From: Takakia lepidozioides
Lineage: Eukaryota > Streptophyta > Takakiopsida > Takakiales > Takakiaceae
NCBI GenBank assembly: GCA_030704615.1
Contig: CM060731.1
Coordinates: 13,268,001-13,332,000, forward strand
DNA length: 64,000 nucleotides
Direction of reading: 5' to 3'
Shown one piece after another: positions 45,534-57,430 of the stretch (its first letter is position 1; the number at the start of each line of letters is the position of its first letter). A program made the translations under genes and the position numbers. The notes under the pieces are model-generated. The model saw nothing but the letters and a program-made list of their open reading frames with translations. It did no database searches and was not told where the DNA came from.

Positions 45534-48500
45534 ATGGCTTCCTCTGAAGCGGAGTTCTTCTCAGACGACAAACCAGTGCCGTTCTCCCAGGAAGTCCTTG
45601 ACAATGGATTTGCAATTGTTCTGGAACATGTCTTGGCTACCCGTTTTCAGCTGCAGAATGGCTCCATCTTTTTGGAGAAAGAGGTTTACGATCTGAAAGG
45701 GAAGTTGGTGAAATATTCTTTCCAAAACCGTGATGAGACGGCTCATATCAGCCAGTGGAGAGTGCGTCCTGGTCGATACAGAGTACTTGGAGAGCCTCGG
45801 CGAAAGTCCCTTGGGTCATATGTGACGCCCGGGACTGCTGCTTCGGTCGTTGAAGACAAGAAGGAGGTGGTGGTGAAAAAAGAACAGACTTCCTCCACTC
45901 CAATCGTTGAGCTTTCGGATTCTTCCGATGATGACATAAGTGAAATTCCAAATCCAGTCCTTCCTACTGTGGTTGTAGAAGCTGATGAAGAAGAGATTTG
46001 TAGTGTCATTCCAAAATTGCGGGCGATGGGAGGAATGGCTGGATTCAAAAGTGAGTTGCGGGGAATTGATTGGGAATCTTTGAAGCAGGTGCCTGTGAAG
46101 TTCTTGCCGGAGACTTTTGATGGCGATATCCTATTCGAGCTGCCTCCTCCTCCGCGAGTTGGAGGTGTAACAATCATGATGCATGGAATGGACAAGAAAC
46201 ACGACGGGCACCCGTGGTGCAGAACAAAAACATCCAATATTCAGAATGATGACAAGCTTGTTTTCAGGAGGACAGTTTGCAATGGACACCTTAGGTGTGA
46301 TAATTTGAATTGCAGACACTTTCTTCAGTCTGGGGTTCATAATCAAAGCGAATGGGAGGGTCTGGCGGAAAATCCATTTCAGCCTGGGACTGCCCCTCCA
46401 CCGGCAAACACTTTCGTCTGCAAATTCTGCAAACTTGTGCCATCCTGCTTGGCGCTCTGCGGAGCAAGAATGTACTATGTTGTCCACCGTTTGAATACAA
46501 TGAGAGCTTGTGTGCATTTTGGATTCCATAACCATCCTGTCTCGAAGGGGGATTACAGGGAGAGTGTTGAGACAGTATCGAGGTTGATCAAACAGGAGTT
46601 CGGGAGAAACCCATCCGCAACAACATCTGCAATTGCTCTTGGCGCAAGCAAGTCCTTCTTGGAAAGCCATATTTTGAGTGAAGGAGATTCTGTGGGGACT
46701 AAACTTGACGGTGCAGCATTGGACCTGGTCATGGATCATTTCTCCACTTTAAGTTCACCTAACATTCGGCATCAGATCAATGCATTGAGAATGGGCTCTG
46801 GGATCAGAGGCTACATAGACAATATTTTGGAATTGAAACGAGTGAGCAAGTACGATTACATCCAGGACAATGTATTCCCAGGTCAAGGTGCCATCAAAGT
46901 TTTTCTTTTCAAAATGTCGACTGTTGGGGAGGGCAGTGGGGTTAGCCTCGTGAAGCGGATGCAGAAGACTGGGGACTTGCAGAACTGTTTTCTTATGTTT
47001 GATCATGTGAAACGAGTGAAGGATTGGACGACAATGGCTTGTCATGTCTACGATCCAGTGTACCAACGAGTTATGACAATTGCAGTTTGTGACATGCAAT
47101 CCGAGGATACGGAATCCCAGAAGCTCATGTGGAATTCCCTGATACGTGTCATGGGCTGCCATGGGCTGCCATCTCCAAATTTCGCAGGTTTCATGGCGGA
47201 TAGTGCTCAAGCAAATTTCAATGCTGTTCGTATTGTCTTCGGATCGGGCGACCCAAAAGTGCCTACCAGGAAGAGAGCGTACATGTCTATTCCATTGGAC
47301 ACAATCTCTGGAAAAACATACAAAGTCGGACATCAAACCAGAGATGCAGACTCAGCACCGTAAATTGTGCAAAGAGTACAAAGATGCTAGAACAATGAAG
47401 GAGGCGGACACTTTGTTCCAGACAATTCGTGCCTGGTGGTTCTCTTCTGGAGCTGCATCACTTGAGAGTATGAGAGCATTGGAAGATTGGCTGGCGTTTT
47501 GGCACTTCCGGTATAGACAGTGGGGAGCAGCCATGACAATGGTACGAGGCTTATATTTCATGCTTTATTCATACATTTGCTTTCCATATTTTTGACTCAT
47601 TGCTTTCTTTATGTTGTTTCCTGTGCACTATTCTGAAGTGTGGTTATCCTCTTTGCAGAACATGTCCATTGAGGAAATGGCGGACATGCCATCTTGCAAT
47701 TTGGCAGAAACTGTGCACAATGCATGGTTGCAGCAGTCTGGGAAACGAGGTCGGGATTTGTATGTGGCAACAACAGATGATTTGATACGTGCCTTGCAAC
47801 AACAAACCCGATACCGTGATTTCTTACGAGGTGGGGTTGGTGGCAAGGGTCCGGACAAATGGGAGTTGATGTTGCGTGCTGCAAACAGATCTGGGGATCC
47901 AATCAAGATAGCACGGGCGGTGAGCATGTATGCCCAGGGAACGCCACTTGTTTCTAGAGTTCCACATCTTGAAGGGGAGGAGAGATTCGGCTCCTGTAAG
48001 AGGAAATTGAACACTCCACCTGGTTCGGATTCAGATTCCCACAGGGCAGACCGTGATAACTTCTCGAAGCCTCGTGTTCCCCTGCATGACAGCTCCATGT
48101 CCGGAACCTCCATTGTGGAGGAACCTCCAACACGACGGCAAGCTCCAGCATCAAACCGTGCCACTGAAATGGTGCAGGAGAGAAACAACCCCCTTGATGT
48201 GCTTGAGTCCGCATGCCCCGACCACGTTTGGCACATAGAACGCACAAGTGTCGGGTCTCGTGTGAAATGTACAGCGATCAGGGCAACTAATTTCGAGAAG
48301 TGCACTTCATCTATATCCAGAGGTGGTGCCCGAACTCCTGCTCCGACTTTCACGGGCTTGATGCGTCCATACGGTCAACCAAAGCCAAGAACCACAAGTT
48401 CTGGTTCTGCGCAGATGATTGTGCCAGATGTGTGCATGGAACTGTGCGTCCTTCCGTAGTGATGAAGCCATCTCCTCCAACCGTTTGGCCCGTGAAGGTG

Positions 48501-49043
48501 GGAACACATCTCAGCTTTCAGGAGATTGAAATGCTGGAGGAGGCAGGTTTTTCCCTTGCGAGACAACCCCAACTCCATGCATGTGCTACTACTTCTGCGT
48601 CCTCCCGGGTCCCCCCGGCAAATCCTGACTTGTGGCCAACCAAACGAGATGGAAAGCTCGTTCGGCGTTTCCCTCCAACCGCTGAACACTTTGGCAAAGT
48701 GGAGTCCGCAAGAATGCTCCAAGCTCGTGTCGGAAGCACCACGGAAGTACCCGATCCAGGATATGGTCGGGTATTCACAATCATCACTTCCACATCTGCT
48801 GTTCATGACAGGACCTACGACATCACGGTTTCCAATTTCCCCAATTGCACATGTCCTGATTTTGTGAATATGCTATCAACCAGTTTGGGCAAGAGAGGTA
48901 AATTCATACCCTGCAAACATTTGTATTTCATATTTTTGAGGAGGATGGTTTGCGATCCCAAACGTGACAACTTCATTCACCAGGCCACTATGAGTTTCAA
49001 CGAGGTCGATACTCTTTTGCAGCGGGATACAACACATGGGTAG
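45534..49043 (+). pseudogene. MULE transposase: GCM-type zinc finger, DDE core, SWIM finger
   Basis: The ATG at 45534 opens 609 codons. After a disordered N-terminus comes a WRKY-GCM1-type zinc domain (CRTKTSN, CNGHLRCDNLNCRHF, CKFCKLVPSC, HFGFHNHPV; about residues 225-345). The MULE core has CHVYDPVYQRVMTIAVCDMQ and GFMADSAQANFNAVR. Near 47270 the frame shifts; the next frame carries RTCLFHWTQSLEKHTK and IRAWWFSSGAAS. An intron (47542-47658, ATG|GTACGAGG to TTTGCAG) follows. Exon 2 shifts frame once more near 48300 and ends with a SWIM finger (CTCPDF...CKHLYFIFL) and TAG. The intact protein would bind the terminal repeats and mobilise the element. Two frameshifts make this copy non-functional as read. 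Confidence 0.88.
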
Positions 49044-49480
49044 CATGAACTATGTAATGTGGTATGTGGATGACCATGATTTGAAATGTGTAATTCACAT
49101 CAATTCGTCGGCTGTGCAATGATATGGCCTCCAACTATACGGAGTGAGGTCTGAGTGACAACTTTTAGGTAGTGCACATTTGTCATTGCACCGTTCGAAG
49201 TCTACATGTCTTGCTGTCGCTATGCACTACAATCATCTTTTGAAGATGATCATAACTCTCATTGTTATTTGAGGAGGGAGGAAGTCTTCTCGTGGCAGCC
49301 TTTATGGCGCACACTTTGTGAGGATATTTTGTCGTCTTCGTAATTGTAAAAGTGAAACAAGCATTTGTAATTGCACAATGTTGGATGCTGCAATTGTAGG
49401 CCTCAACGCTCGTCTTGATTCTATTTAGGCAAGATTCCCTGCATTAATTCCACGGTCATAGGACCATCCACGGTTATAGG
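49044..49480. other. 3' region of the MULE transposase gene
   Basis: Non-coding and T-rich. It contains CCACGGTCATAGGA near 49450, which also occurs in related form near 57460-57500. Confidence 0.5.
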
Positions 49481-49489
49481 CGGCGCATG

Positions 49490-49681
49490 TTAATGCTGAC
49501 GTGGCAGTTGACGGACAGTGCCACGTCATCATTTACCGCCACATCAGCATGCTGACATGACGCTCACGCCACGTCAGCGTGTGTGCAGGCTCACGCCACG
49601 TCAGCTGGCGTGAGCGTACGCTCACGCCACGTCACTCCTGCGTGAGCGTACGCTCGCGCGCTCACGTGCAACGCTCACGCC
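49490..49681 (-). repeat. MULE right terminal and subterminal inverted-repeat region
   Basis: At least three GCTCACGCCACGTCA words, several TGACGTGGC words, a 24-bp perfect palindrome TGGCGTGAGCGTACGCTCACGCCA (49606-49629), and the terminal GCGCGCTCACGTGCAACGCTCACGCC ending at 49681. Confidence 0.65.
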
Positions 49682-49857
49682 ATTGCGTCGTTGCAATGTC
49701 CTCACTAACTTTTAGGTTACTCTCATTTTAAGTGGGTGCAGTGCTGCTTCTAGTATGGGGCTCTTATCACTTAGTACATCATAGCGAAATTGAAGTGCTT
49801 ATTCTCAGGTAAATCTGTGTCTTTTGGCACTCTAAAGTGAGTTTTTTTTGTTGTCAG

Positions 49858-50057
49858 GGTTAAAGGCCGTGTTGTAAATTGACTTGGGATTGGTCCAGGG
49901 AATAAATTTCACCACAGACAAGTGGATGGAGGCTGGTGCGGAAATGGTAGAGTCACATGTGGATGTGAAAACAACAGACAATTACATGTTGCGGATTTTC
50001 TGCATTGGGTTCACAAAGAAGCGACCCAACCACATTAAGCGCACTTGCTACGCACAA
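49858..50057 (+). pseudogene. Ribosomal protein eS1 (RPS3A) exon fragment
   Basis: The plus strand reads INFTTDK, then [20 protein letters not shown] and [15 protein letters not shown], an unmistakable match to eukaryotic eS1. A splice acceptor (TTTTTTTTGTTGTCAG) precedes it, so it derives from genomic DNA rather than from a processed mRNA. A stop, a frameshift and a replaced LRSLVRKW segment show decay. Just after CYAQ the sequence switches abruptly to CACTA transposase DNA in the opposite orientation. Confidence 0.85.
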
Positions 50058-52109
50058 TTTTTCATTGCCCGCTCCATGGGGTACATCCAACGAGATGCTA
50101 CGGGCCCGCATAAGTACAACTCATCCACTAGGTGAACAACCAGATGTGTCATCACATCAAAAAATAATGGTGGGAACTCCTTCTCTATAAGACACAAAGT
50201 GACAACTGCTTCAGTTCTCAATTCCTCATACTCTACAGGATTCACCACTTTTGCACACAACTTCTTAAATACACGACATACTCGCAAAATGACCCTTCGA
50301 GGACCACTTGCCATGAGCCCACGGATAGCAAGCGGTATAATTTGCTGCATGAGCACATGATAGTCATGTGATTTCATGCCAGACAACTTCTTCTTCACCA
50401 CATGCTTTTTGAAAGCTGATGCGCAGCCTGTTGGCACTTTCAAGTTCTGCACAATCTCCAGAAAGACTTGTAACTCAGCCTCAGTGAGGACATAAGGGGC
50501 AGGAGGCATAATTAACGTACCTACTCTGTCAGGATCACGTTGTAGCCACAATTCCGGGCGCATCCCAAGTAGCTCCAAAGCACGACGAACTTTCAATGTG
50601 TCTTTCTCACCAAAGATAGTTTTAATAATATTTTCAACCAAGTTCTTCTCGCAATGCATTGCATCAAACGTGTGGCAGATAAGGAGACCCTACAAAATGA
50701 ACACATAAGCAATTGAGCATTTACTCATCACAATTTAAACAGAAAACGCAAAAATGTACACAGCCAATTTAAAGGCCATGAAGGAATTACCTCCCAATAA
50801 GATAAGACATATAAAATTGACAATCGCTTAACTCCATGAGTTTTTGTTGGGTCTGTCATGCTATCTGGCGTCCCTCCGTTTTCCACCCATGCAGTGCGAG
50901 CTGTTGCAAGCTCCTTGATTTGTGTTCCAGTTTGCATTTTTGGAGAAGTTTTATGCTCAGTAGCGCCATTGAACATTCTTGACCTTCTATATGGATGATT
51001 GCGGGCCAAAAATCTTCGGTGGCCTAGGAAAACAGTTTTCCACATGTGTATAACTATTGTGAAGTCACCCCGGGTCCACAAGTCCTAGCATAACCTTTTG
51101 TCACTTGACCTGAGAGCAAGCCATATGCAGGGTAGTCATGGATTGACCACATCAACACTGCCCTCAGTGTGAATTCGCGTTGACCACGAGGACGGGAAAC
51201 ATCATGAGCTGCAATCCCTCTCCATAGTTCCAGTAGCTCTTCCACTAGGGGCATCAGGTAAACATCTACGTTGACCGAGGTAATAGACTCCTCACCAGGA
51301 ATCAGTAGCGCTAACATGACAAAGAACTTTTTGGTCATTAACCACGGAGGCAGATTGTAATTGACCAAGAGAACAGGCCATGTGCTCCAACTTGTGGATT
51401 GAGCTCCGTAGGGATTTACACCGTCTAAGGCCAATCCAAATCGCAGAGATCATGGCTCTGCAGCAAAATCCTCAAATGTGGTGTCAATGTGTTTCCATGC
51501 TTTGCTATCAGCTGGATGTCGAACCAACCCATCCTGGCTCTTATGTCTGTCGTGCCATGTCAAGAGGTTAGCGATCGATTTACATCGGTACATACGTTTC
51601 AACCTTGGAATGACAGGGAAGTGTCGCAATACTTTCTTGGGCACACTTCCACGACCTGGAATGTAACGAGAATTGCGGCATACTGGGCAAATGTCTACAT
51701 TCTCATACTCCCCACGGAAGAGTACACAACCACGCTCACAGGCATGAATCATGGTGTACTGCAATCCCATCTTGGCAATCATGGTTTTTGCTTCATAGTG
51801 AGTTTTCGGCAATGAATTCTCTTTAGGCAAAAAACTCTTACGCAACAATCCCAGAAGCTCATCCACAAATGCATTGGTGCACTTGTGGGTAGTGCATGCG
51901 TTCAGCAACATCAAAGTTGTTTGCAGCCGGCTGATCGAGCACCCTTCAAAAAATGGACATTGCGACTGTCGGAAGAGTTTATCATACTCGGGATCAACGT
52001 GCAGGTGAGCATTCTCATCAAATTCATTGTCCCCGGAATCGTCGAGGTCATCGTCATGATCGGCAAATGTGTGATCGGTTCTACCATGAATGGGGTCCTC
52101 TCTGTTTGC
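50058..52109 (-). pseudogene. CACTA (TNP2-like) transposase, copy 2, truncated
   Basis: Minus-strand exons start after an acceptor near 52109 with an acidic segment (DDDLDDSGDNEFDENAHLHV). Then come ACTTHKCTNAFVDELLGLLR, a zinc-binding CPVCRNSRY, and the Transposase_21 core (GLALDGVNPYGAQSTSWSTW; MWSIHDYPAYGLLSGQ). After an intron (50790-50692) follow TFDAMHCEKNLVENI and the DUF4218 domain ([20 protein letters not shown]). The protein is cut off in DUF4218 at the eS1 junction, so its C-terminus and the element's 3' end are missing. An in-frame TGA (AEP-x-SLRFGL) can be explained by CGA to TGA. Intact proteins bind CACTA ends and catalyse transposition. It matches copy 1 at 12 kb over the shared region. 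Confidence 0.88.
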
Positions 52110-52401
52110 ATCTGCAAAGAGAAACTGACTTGTGGCATGGGTTTGTTTGTGGCATGGATTAATTAATTTGCAGGAAACACTATCAGGGTGCCTTCCTACA
52201 TTATATGAAATTCAAGAGGGTTCAGTGTCACGGTTGTCAGCTGGGAGTGACAGGCGGGTAAGTGTGTTTTCCACGTTTGCTAGAGTGGTTGCTGCATCAT
52301 AGGTTGCTAGGGTTTTTTTCAAGGCTTTTGGCCTGGGTTTTCTTTCCAATGGTTGTTCATGCTAGGTTTTTTTTGTTTGATTCATACTTGGGCAAGTTTT
52401 C

Positions 52402-54323
52402 ATGGATTGGCAGGAGGGAAGTCTCGCATATTCTACAATAGTTGGCAAGATGGATGGCTTGGACAAACTGGTGGAATCACAAGGACGTGACATGGCAGAC
52501 TTAAAATTACAGATGCAGAGCATGATTGAGTACCAGAAAGCCATTGTGGCCAGATTGGGGATTAATCTACCAGGAGCAGGACCAGTGACATCTACGATGG
52601 ATGCGTCTGCTATGACAGTATCAAAATGTTTGGAATCCCAATTTCAGACGGTAACTGGTGCTCATTCTAAGCCCTTATGTCTTCCTGTCACTGATGATCT
52701 TTTGAATTTGACCGAGCAGCAGCAGGATACAAGGAAGGCCAGCTGTGAGGTACACGTGGAAATTCAGCCCTTGCCACGTACAAAGGCAGTAGCAGTCCAG
52801 GGGGCAATGGTGACAGAGCCGCCGGGCACACCGGATTCCGGTATGCAGGTATGTGGGAGTTTAAATGGGGAGGAAGATGCAGACGGGGACAAAACAAACA
52901 AGCAGGTTGCTTTAATTTCTCCTGCTCACATGTTGAAGCCAAATGACAGTTTACTTCTTGGACTAGAGAGGAAGCATTTACTAATTCTGGACTTAAATGG
53001 TCTGTTATGAGAATCTTTTCATTCTGCTAATGGGCATGCATCCCTTCCCAAAGGTTTTGTGGGGAAGATGTGTGGCAAGAAGATGGTAGTTTTGAGACCA
53101 CGCTGTTATGACTTTTTGCAAAAGTGTTTTGAACACTTTGAGGTGGCGGTGTGGTCTTGTTGCCAAGCTCGCAACTTCTTCCCAATGGTGGACTATATTT
53201 TTGCAGCCCACACTAAGTTGGTTTTCCAGTGGCAGTCCATGCTGTAAAGACGAGGAATCCAGTCCTCCATGCTGTAAGGGGTCTGATTCAAAGCCATTAT
53301 ATTTCAAAACTTGACTAGAGTGTGGGCAGACTGGCCAGAATGGACTTATGAGGACACTGTTCTTGTTGACGACACACCAAGAATGGCGGCAAACAATCCT
53401 CCCTTCAGTGGGATTTTTCCAGAGCCATGGAAAGTGCAACCAGATTCACCAACTGATGAGTATCTAACAGAGGTGTTGTGGCCTTTCTTGTGGAAGGCAT
53501 CGAAAGCTGCCAGTATTCCCAAGTTTTTGGAGTCTCAGCCTGTTTTAGGACAACAACCATACAACACTGCTACTGTGAAGGTACAAACATTCTAACAGTG
53601 CTCCAGAGGCTACAATTTTGTGGGTTTATTCATTGTATTGCTTTCCTGGATGCTTCTCCTCGGTTGCTTGATTAATGCTAGGTTTTCTTTGCAGGTTTTC
53701 ATGTTGGTTTTTTTTGTTTGATTCATACTTGGATTTTGTTTCTATTCACTATTCATGTTTGCTCATTGTTTTCCTGGTTGTTCTCTGGTCTGTGACACAG
53801 GAACTTGTGACAAACAAAGGTGATATTGTCGACAAGCCGGTACAGACCAGGGGCAAGAGTGTCGACCCGGCGAGTAGCCCCCCAAAAGAGGTCTCACAAC
53901 CACTCAAGACTGCAAATGGAGTAAGTCCAGGCCCTTGTCTTGTTTGTTTTATTTTTTCCAACCTTGGGGCTCTCTTTAATTCGCAAATGTTGAGTGTCAT
54001 AGTCGTGTGTATGTCATGGGTTTTCACATCGTGTTCTTTTTTGTGTGGAGTTGGGATCGCAGTTCAGGGTGGGTGACGAGAACTCCAAACGCAAGAAATG
54101 TGGAGTAGGGCTGATTGTTGCTATTCAAGGTGCTGTGGTGGGTTACGGGTACCCTGCTGTGCCCTTGATTATGCCTGTGTGTACATCAAAGAGGCATGTG
54201 TCAGTAACACCCCTCTACCATATGTATGGTGTTAGGAAACAGACCGAGTTGGGGCAGGAGGTTGGCCAGACAACACTTTGGAGTCTAAAGTTACTGAAAC
54301 TTATGGAGCTGCGGAAGGGATAG
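52402..54323 (+). pseudogene. FCP1/NIF-domain (HAD) phosphatase-like gene, decayed
   Basis: The ATG at 52402 begins a coiled-coil-like N-terminus (DKLVESQGRDMADLKLQMQS) and a low-complexity linker. The FCP1-homology domain then reads KHLLILDLNGLL, VVLRPRCYDFLQKCFEHFEV and, further on, VWADWPEWTYEDTVLVDDTP and NNPPFSGIFPEPW. In plants this NIF subgroup commonly has DLNGLL in place of DxDxT. A TGA follows DLNGLL, and frameshifts interrupt at about 53230 and 53315. Donor AAG|GTACAAAC (about 53580), an exon at 53802-53920, and a last exon from about 54047 to TAG 54323 extend the gene. It lies 290 bp from, and divergent to, CACTA copy 2, suggesting capture by that element. Family members dephosphorylate serine in nuclear proteins. 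Confidence 0.75.
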
Positions 54324-54329
54324 TCAGTA

Positions 54330-54940
54330 TTGCACTGTTTAACAGAGTTCTTGATTCTAATAGCACCAGAACATACTAGCTACAACAATTCAGCCCATGT
54401 GTGGGCTTGCTTGTTTTTTGCTGGGCCTTTTGAGGCATGGATTTTTTGACCTTGTGGCTTTTGAGGTGTCCATTGGGACATTGGTCTCATTTGGATTTTT
54501 GTAATGTGATTTATAGCGCTTGTATTGCCCTGACTATTTTCATTCTCCTTGTGGTTGATAGTATGCAGGAGGGATCCATTCTGTTTTCATGTTGGAATTT
54601 CACCATGTAATGAAGAATTTAAATCATTTAATTCACTTTCATTTTAAATATTATTATTAAAAATAATACCATTAAAAAAATCCAAGGCTGCAATCTCCCT
54701 GTTCTTTTAAATATTAAATGAAAACTAAAAATTAAAATATAAACATTAAAAATATAAACTATTTCGGAAAACAATCTTGATGACACGTGGCATCACTCCT
54801 GCTCAAACCAGAACACATGGCAGTATATGACACGACATTCTTTATCCATATTTTCACCACGTGTAAGAATCCGTAGTCATATATGCTAGTCATATATTTT
54901 GTCTGTGTCCCACATGTCACATCTCAAGTGCAACAGGCGT
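54330..54940. other. AT-rich non-coding
   Basis: TTAAATATTA-type low complexity near 54640-54760; no gene. Confidence 0.5.
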
Positions 54941-54949
54941 CCCGCTAAC

Positions 54950-55290
54950 AACTCTCCATGTAGACATCCCTGTAGTCATATGAGCGAGTCATGTAGTCAC
55001 CACGTGTGAAATCTGCCATAACACACGTATTCCGCTAGCGCCTCTCCATGTAGGCATCACTGTGCAGACATGTAGTCATATGATCATGGCAAGAAGTCGT
55101 GACATGTCAAATTCGCAGTGGCGCACGTGTCCATCCGTCGCCTCTCCATGTAGGCATCACTTTGCAGACATATAGTCATATGATCCCCTGACGAATGCAT
55201 GATGTGTCGCTTGCGCAGTGGCGCACGTGTCCCGCTGAAGCCTCTCCATGTTGGGAGCGCTCAACAGACAATATAGTCATATATTAGTCA
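54950..55290 (+). repeat. Roughly 100-bp tandem repeat array
   Basis: Units begin CCTCTCCATGTAGGCATCACT, then GCAGACATRTAGTCATATGATC, then GCAGTGGCGCACGTGTCC. Starts are near 54952, 55041, 55140 and 55240. The last unit is truncated and the first most diverged. Confidence 0.8.
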
Positions 55291-55299
55291 TATAGTTGT

Positions 55300-57430
55300 G
55301 ACTGCAACCCTCTCTGCAGCATGACTCCAGGTGCCACGCAAGTAGTCACGGATATGACTTGCAAAACGCAGTCCTAAAGACTAGTCGCTATGACAGGGTT
55401 TTTTTCACTACAGAGTGATGTAGTCATGAACGCATATAAGACTGAAAAAATAGTCATATGTGAAGTCATAAAAATCATCATCTGTGTATTGTCGGGACTC
55501 ATTGCGAGCGCGAGAGATACTGTCTTTTTGAGAGAGAGACATTGTGCGCGGTGCGGGCGGGGCCATGGTCCTATGAAGTTCCGACCTTGTTTGCATCCCA
55601 TCCCACTAAAGAGAAAGAGCAAGAGGGGTAGGGAAGAGGCCATGCATAACAAAAGAGGATTTACAGAAACTGTAATACTACAGACTACAATCAGACAAAC
55701 TGGCAGTTGACAGACGAAAGCAAACCATCACACTCAAACTCTACTAGTGATACCCTTGCCTGTGATATTGGGAAATATGGCAGGCCAGACAATGACTGGG
55801 TTTGAAAGATTCCCAAATTAAGTAGAGATGCAGTGCACTCTTGCTGATCTGTAGGGGCTTGCATTGTCCTGCAACTACTACACACAAATGGTAATGTTCT
55901 CGCAGGCTCTGTATGTACGCATGTAGGAATGCAGCTGACAAACCCTGACTGGTCTCCAAATGTAAAACTGGTCAATTATATGTAATAACATTCCAAACAC
56001 TATCTAGGAATAAGTGCATTGTGCTTCAGCAACATGCCATAACTGGGCATCGACTAATTGTCTAGGCCTCTTGCCTCGAGCTAAACTAGTTGCAACCGGA
56101 CGCGAGCTCTTCACCTATCAGGTCACCACATAGGCAGTGCCATACTTGGAAGCACTCATTCTTGTCAACCCAATCAGAAGTGATTGAGTGGGGTCATATC
56201 AAAGGATTTAAATTGTGGCAAAATCTTTGGAACAACAAATATTTGATTCGAACAATGGTGCCAAGAAGTTGCAACAAGCTCTCCTAATGGCAAACTTGGA
56301 AGAGCGCTCAATTTCACTTGCTAATGAGTGCACTGCAGACTATGCATCCTACATAGTAGATAGGGAGTGCAACCCTACCCTTTGCATACATTTCTAGTGG
56401 CTGCAAAAGATGTCATGGCTTCAAGGCTTGTTTTTTTTCAAGACCAAGCTATTTAACTTGTGAACGGAGCATTGCATAATGTACTTCATCTGAGTTGGCA
56501 AAGTCAGGCTTCAATAATGTAGGTAATATTTGGGCCACCCCAAATGCTGACTTGAAAATGCCTAGTTGGAAATGATTGAGCCATGCCACAATAGAGGTCT
56601 TGAGAAGTTTGATTGGTGATGATGGTACAGGTGCAGTGGTCACCAATTCTGTCGTATTTGTTTTTGAGCTGTGGTATTGACTGGATTGTCCAGCTGTGGA
56701 GTGAAGAGCTGATACTAGCAAAGAAAGATTGTTGTTCTTTTTGGGAAGAACACCAGCCTCAATGAACAGGTTGCCATTGGTATCAAGCGTTGACAGATTG
56801 CATTCAGTGCTGCTGCCCGTGCCAGTGGGCTGCTGCTCCCAGCATCCCTACGGAAACATAGTTGTTGTTGTCTCTGCAGCTCGCTTGTTGCCTTTGACAG
56901 TGGAGCCACACCATCTCTGCCATTTCAATGCGTACCTCTTCTGGACCTGAAGAGAGAGAGGGAGAGCGCCAAAGCACGAAGGAGAAAGAGATGGCGAAAA
57001 TGCGAAAATGGTGAAATGGCACGGGCAGCTGCCCGAAATCGGTGCATCGGTTTAGATTTAGCACTAGGGGGGGTACTGCTAAAAGTCGCCATAAACTACA
57101 AAGGATTAGCTAATAGCGGATAGCACTAGTTAGAGGTAAAATTTGTAAAGCCGGGCAATGCGGCCAGATTTTTCAAGCTAGTATTAGTTAACACTAACCT
57201 AACATCCTTTAGCAGCCCGATGCGGCCGGGGCCTTAAGCAGGACGGAAAGTACCAATGTTGGGTGGGTATATGTATTTTCAAGACCCTATGGTTCGGGAT
57301 CTATAGGAGGAATAGCTTGACTTACCTTCCCTATGGGTTTGTAGAAATGAAAATCGAGAATTATTAGACGTACCCCACACTTTCGTTAGTTGATGGTTCG
57401 GTCACCCAAGGGAAAGGGGGGGGGGGATCC
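55300..57430. other. No gene recognised
   Basis: Frames on the minus strand at 56.45-57.06 kb are short and lack motifs. GCCGGGCAATGCGGCC and GCCCGATGCGGCCGGG words near 57151-57230 suggest a MITE remnant. Confidence 0.35.

Larger units (their letters stand above)
38504..49681. mobile_element. 11.2-kb MULE-type transposon carrying a ParB-DNA methyltransferase gene
   Basis: The ends are inverted and related: GGCGTGAGC...CACGTGAGCGCGTGAGCG on the left and, reversed, GGCGTGAGC...CACGTGAGCGCGCGAGCG on the right. Both ends are packed with GCTCACGCCACGTCA words and long palindromes (38527-38550; 49606-49629). Inside are two divergent genes, a GCM/DDE/SWIM transposase to the right and a ParB-methyltransferase gene to the left, separated by 0.86 kb. 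AAGGTCCTCA (38484-38493) and AATGTCCTCA (49695-49704) might be a target duplication, but they lie 10-15 bp outside the ends as drawn. Confidence 0.7.
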
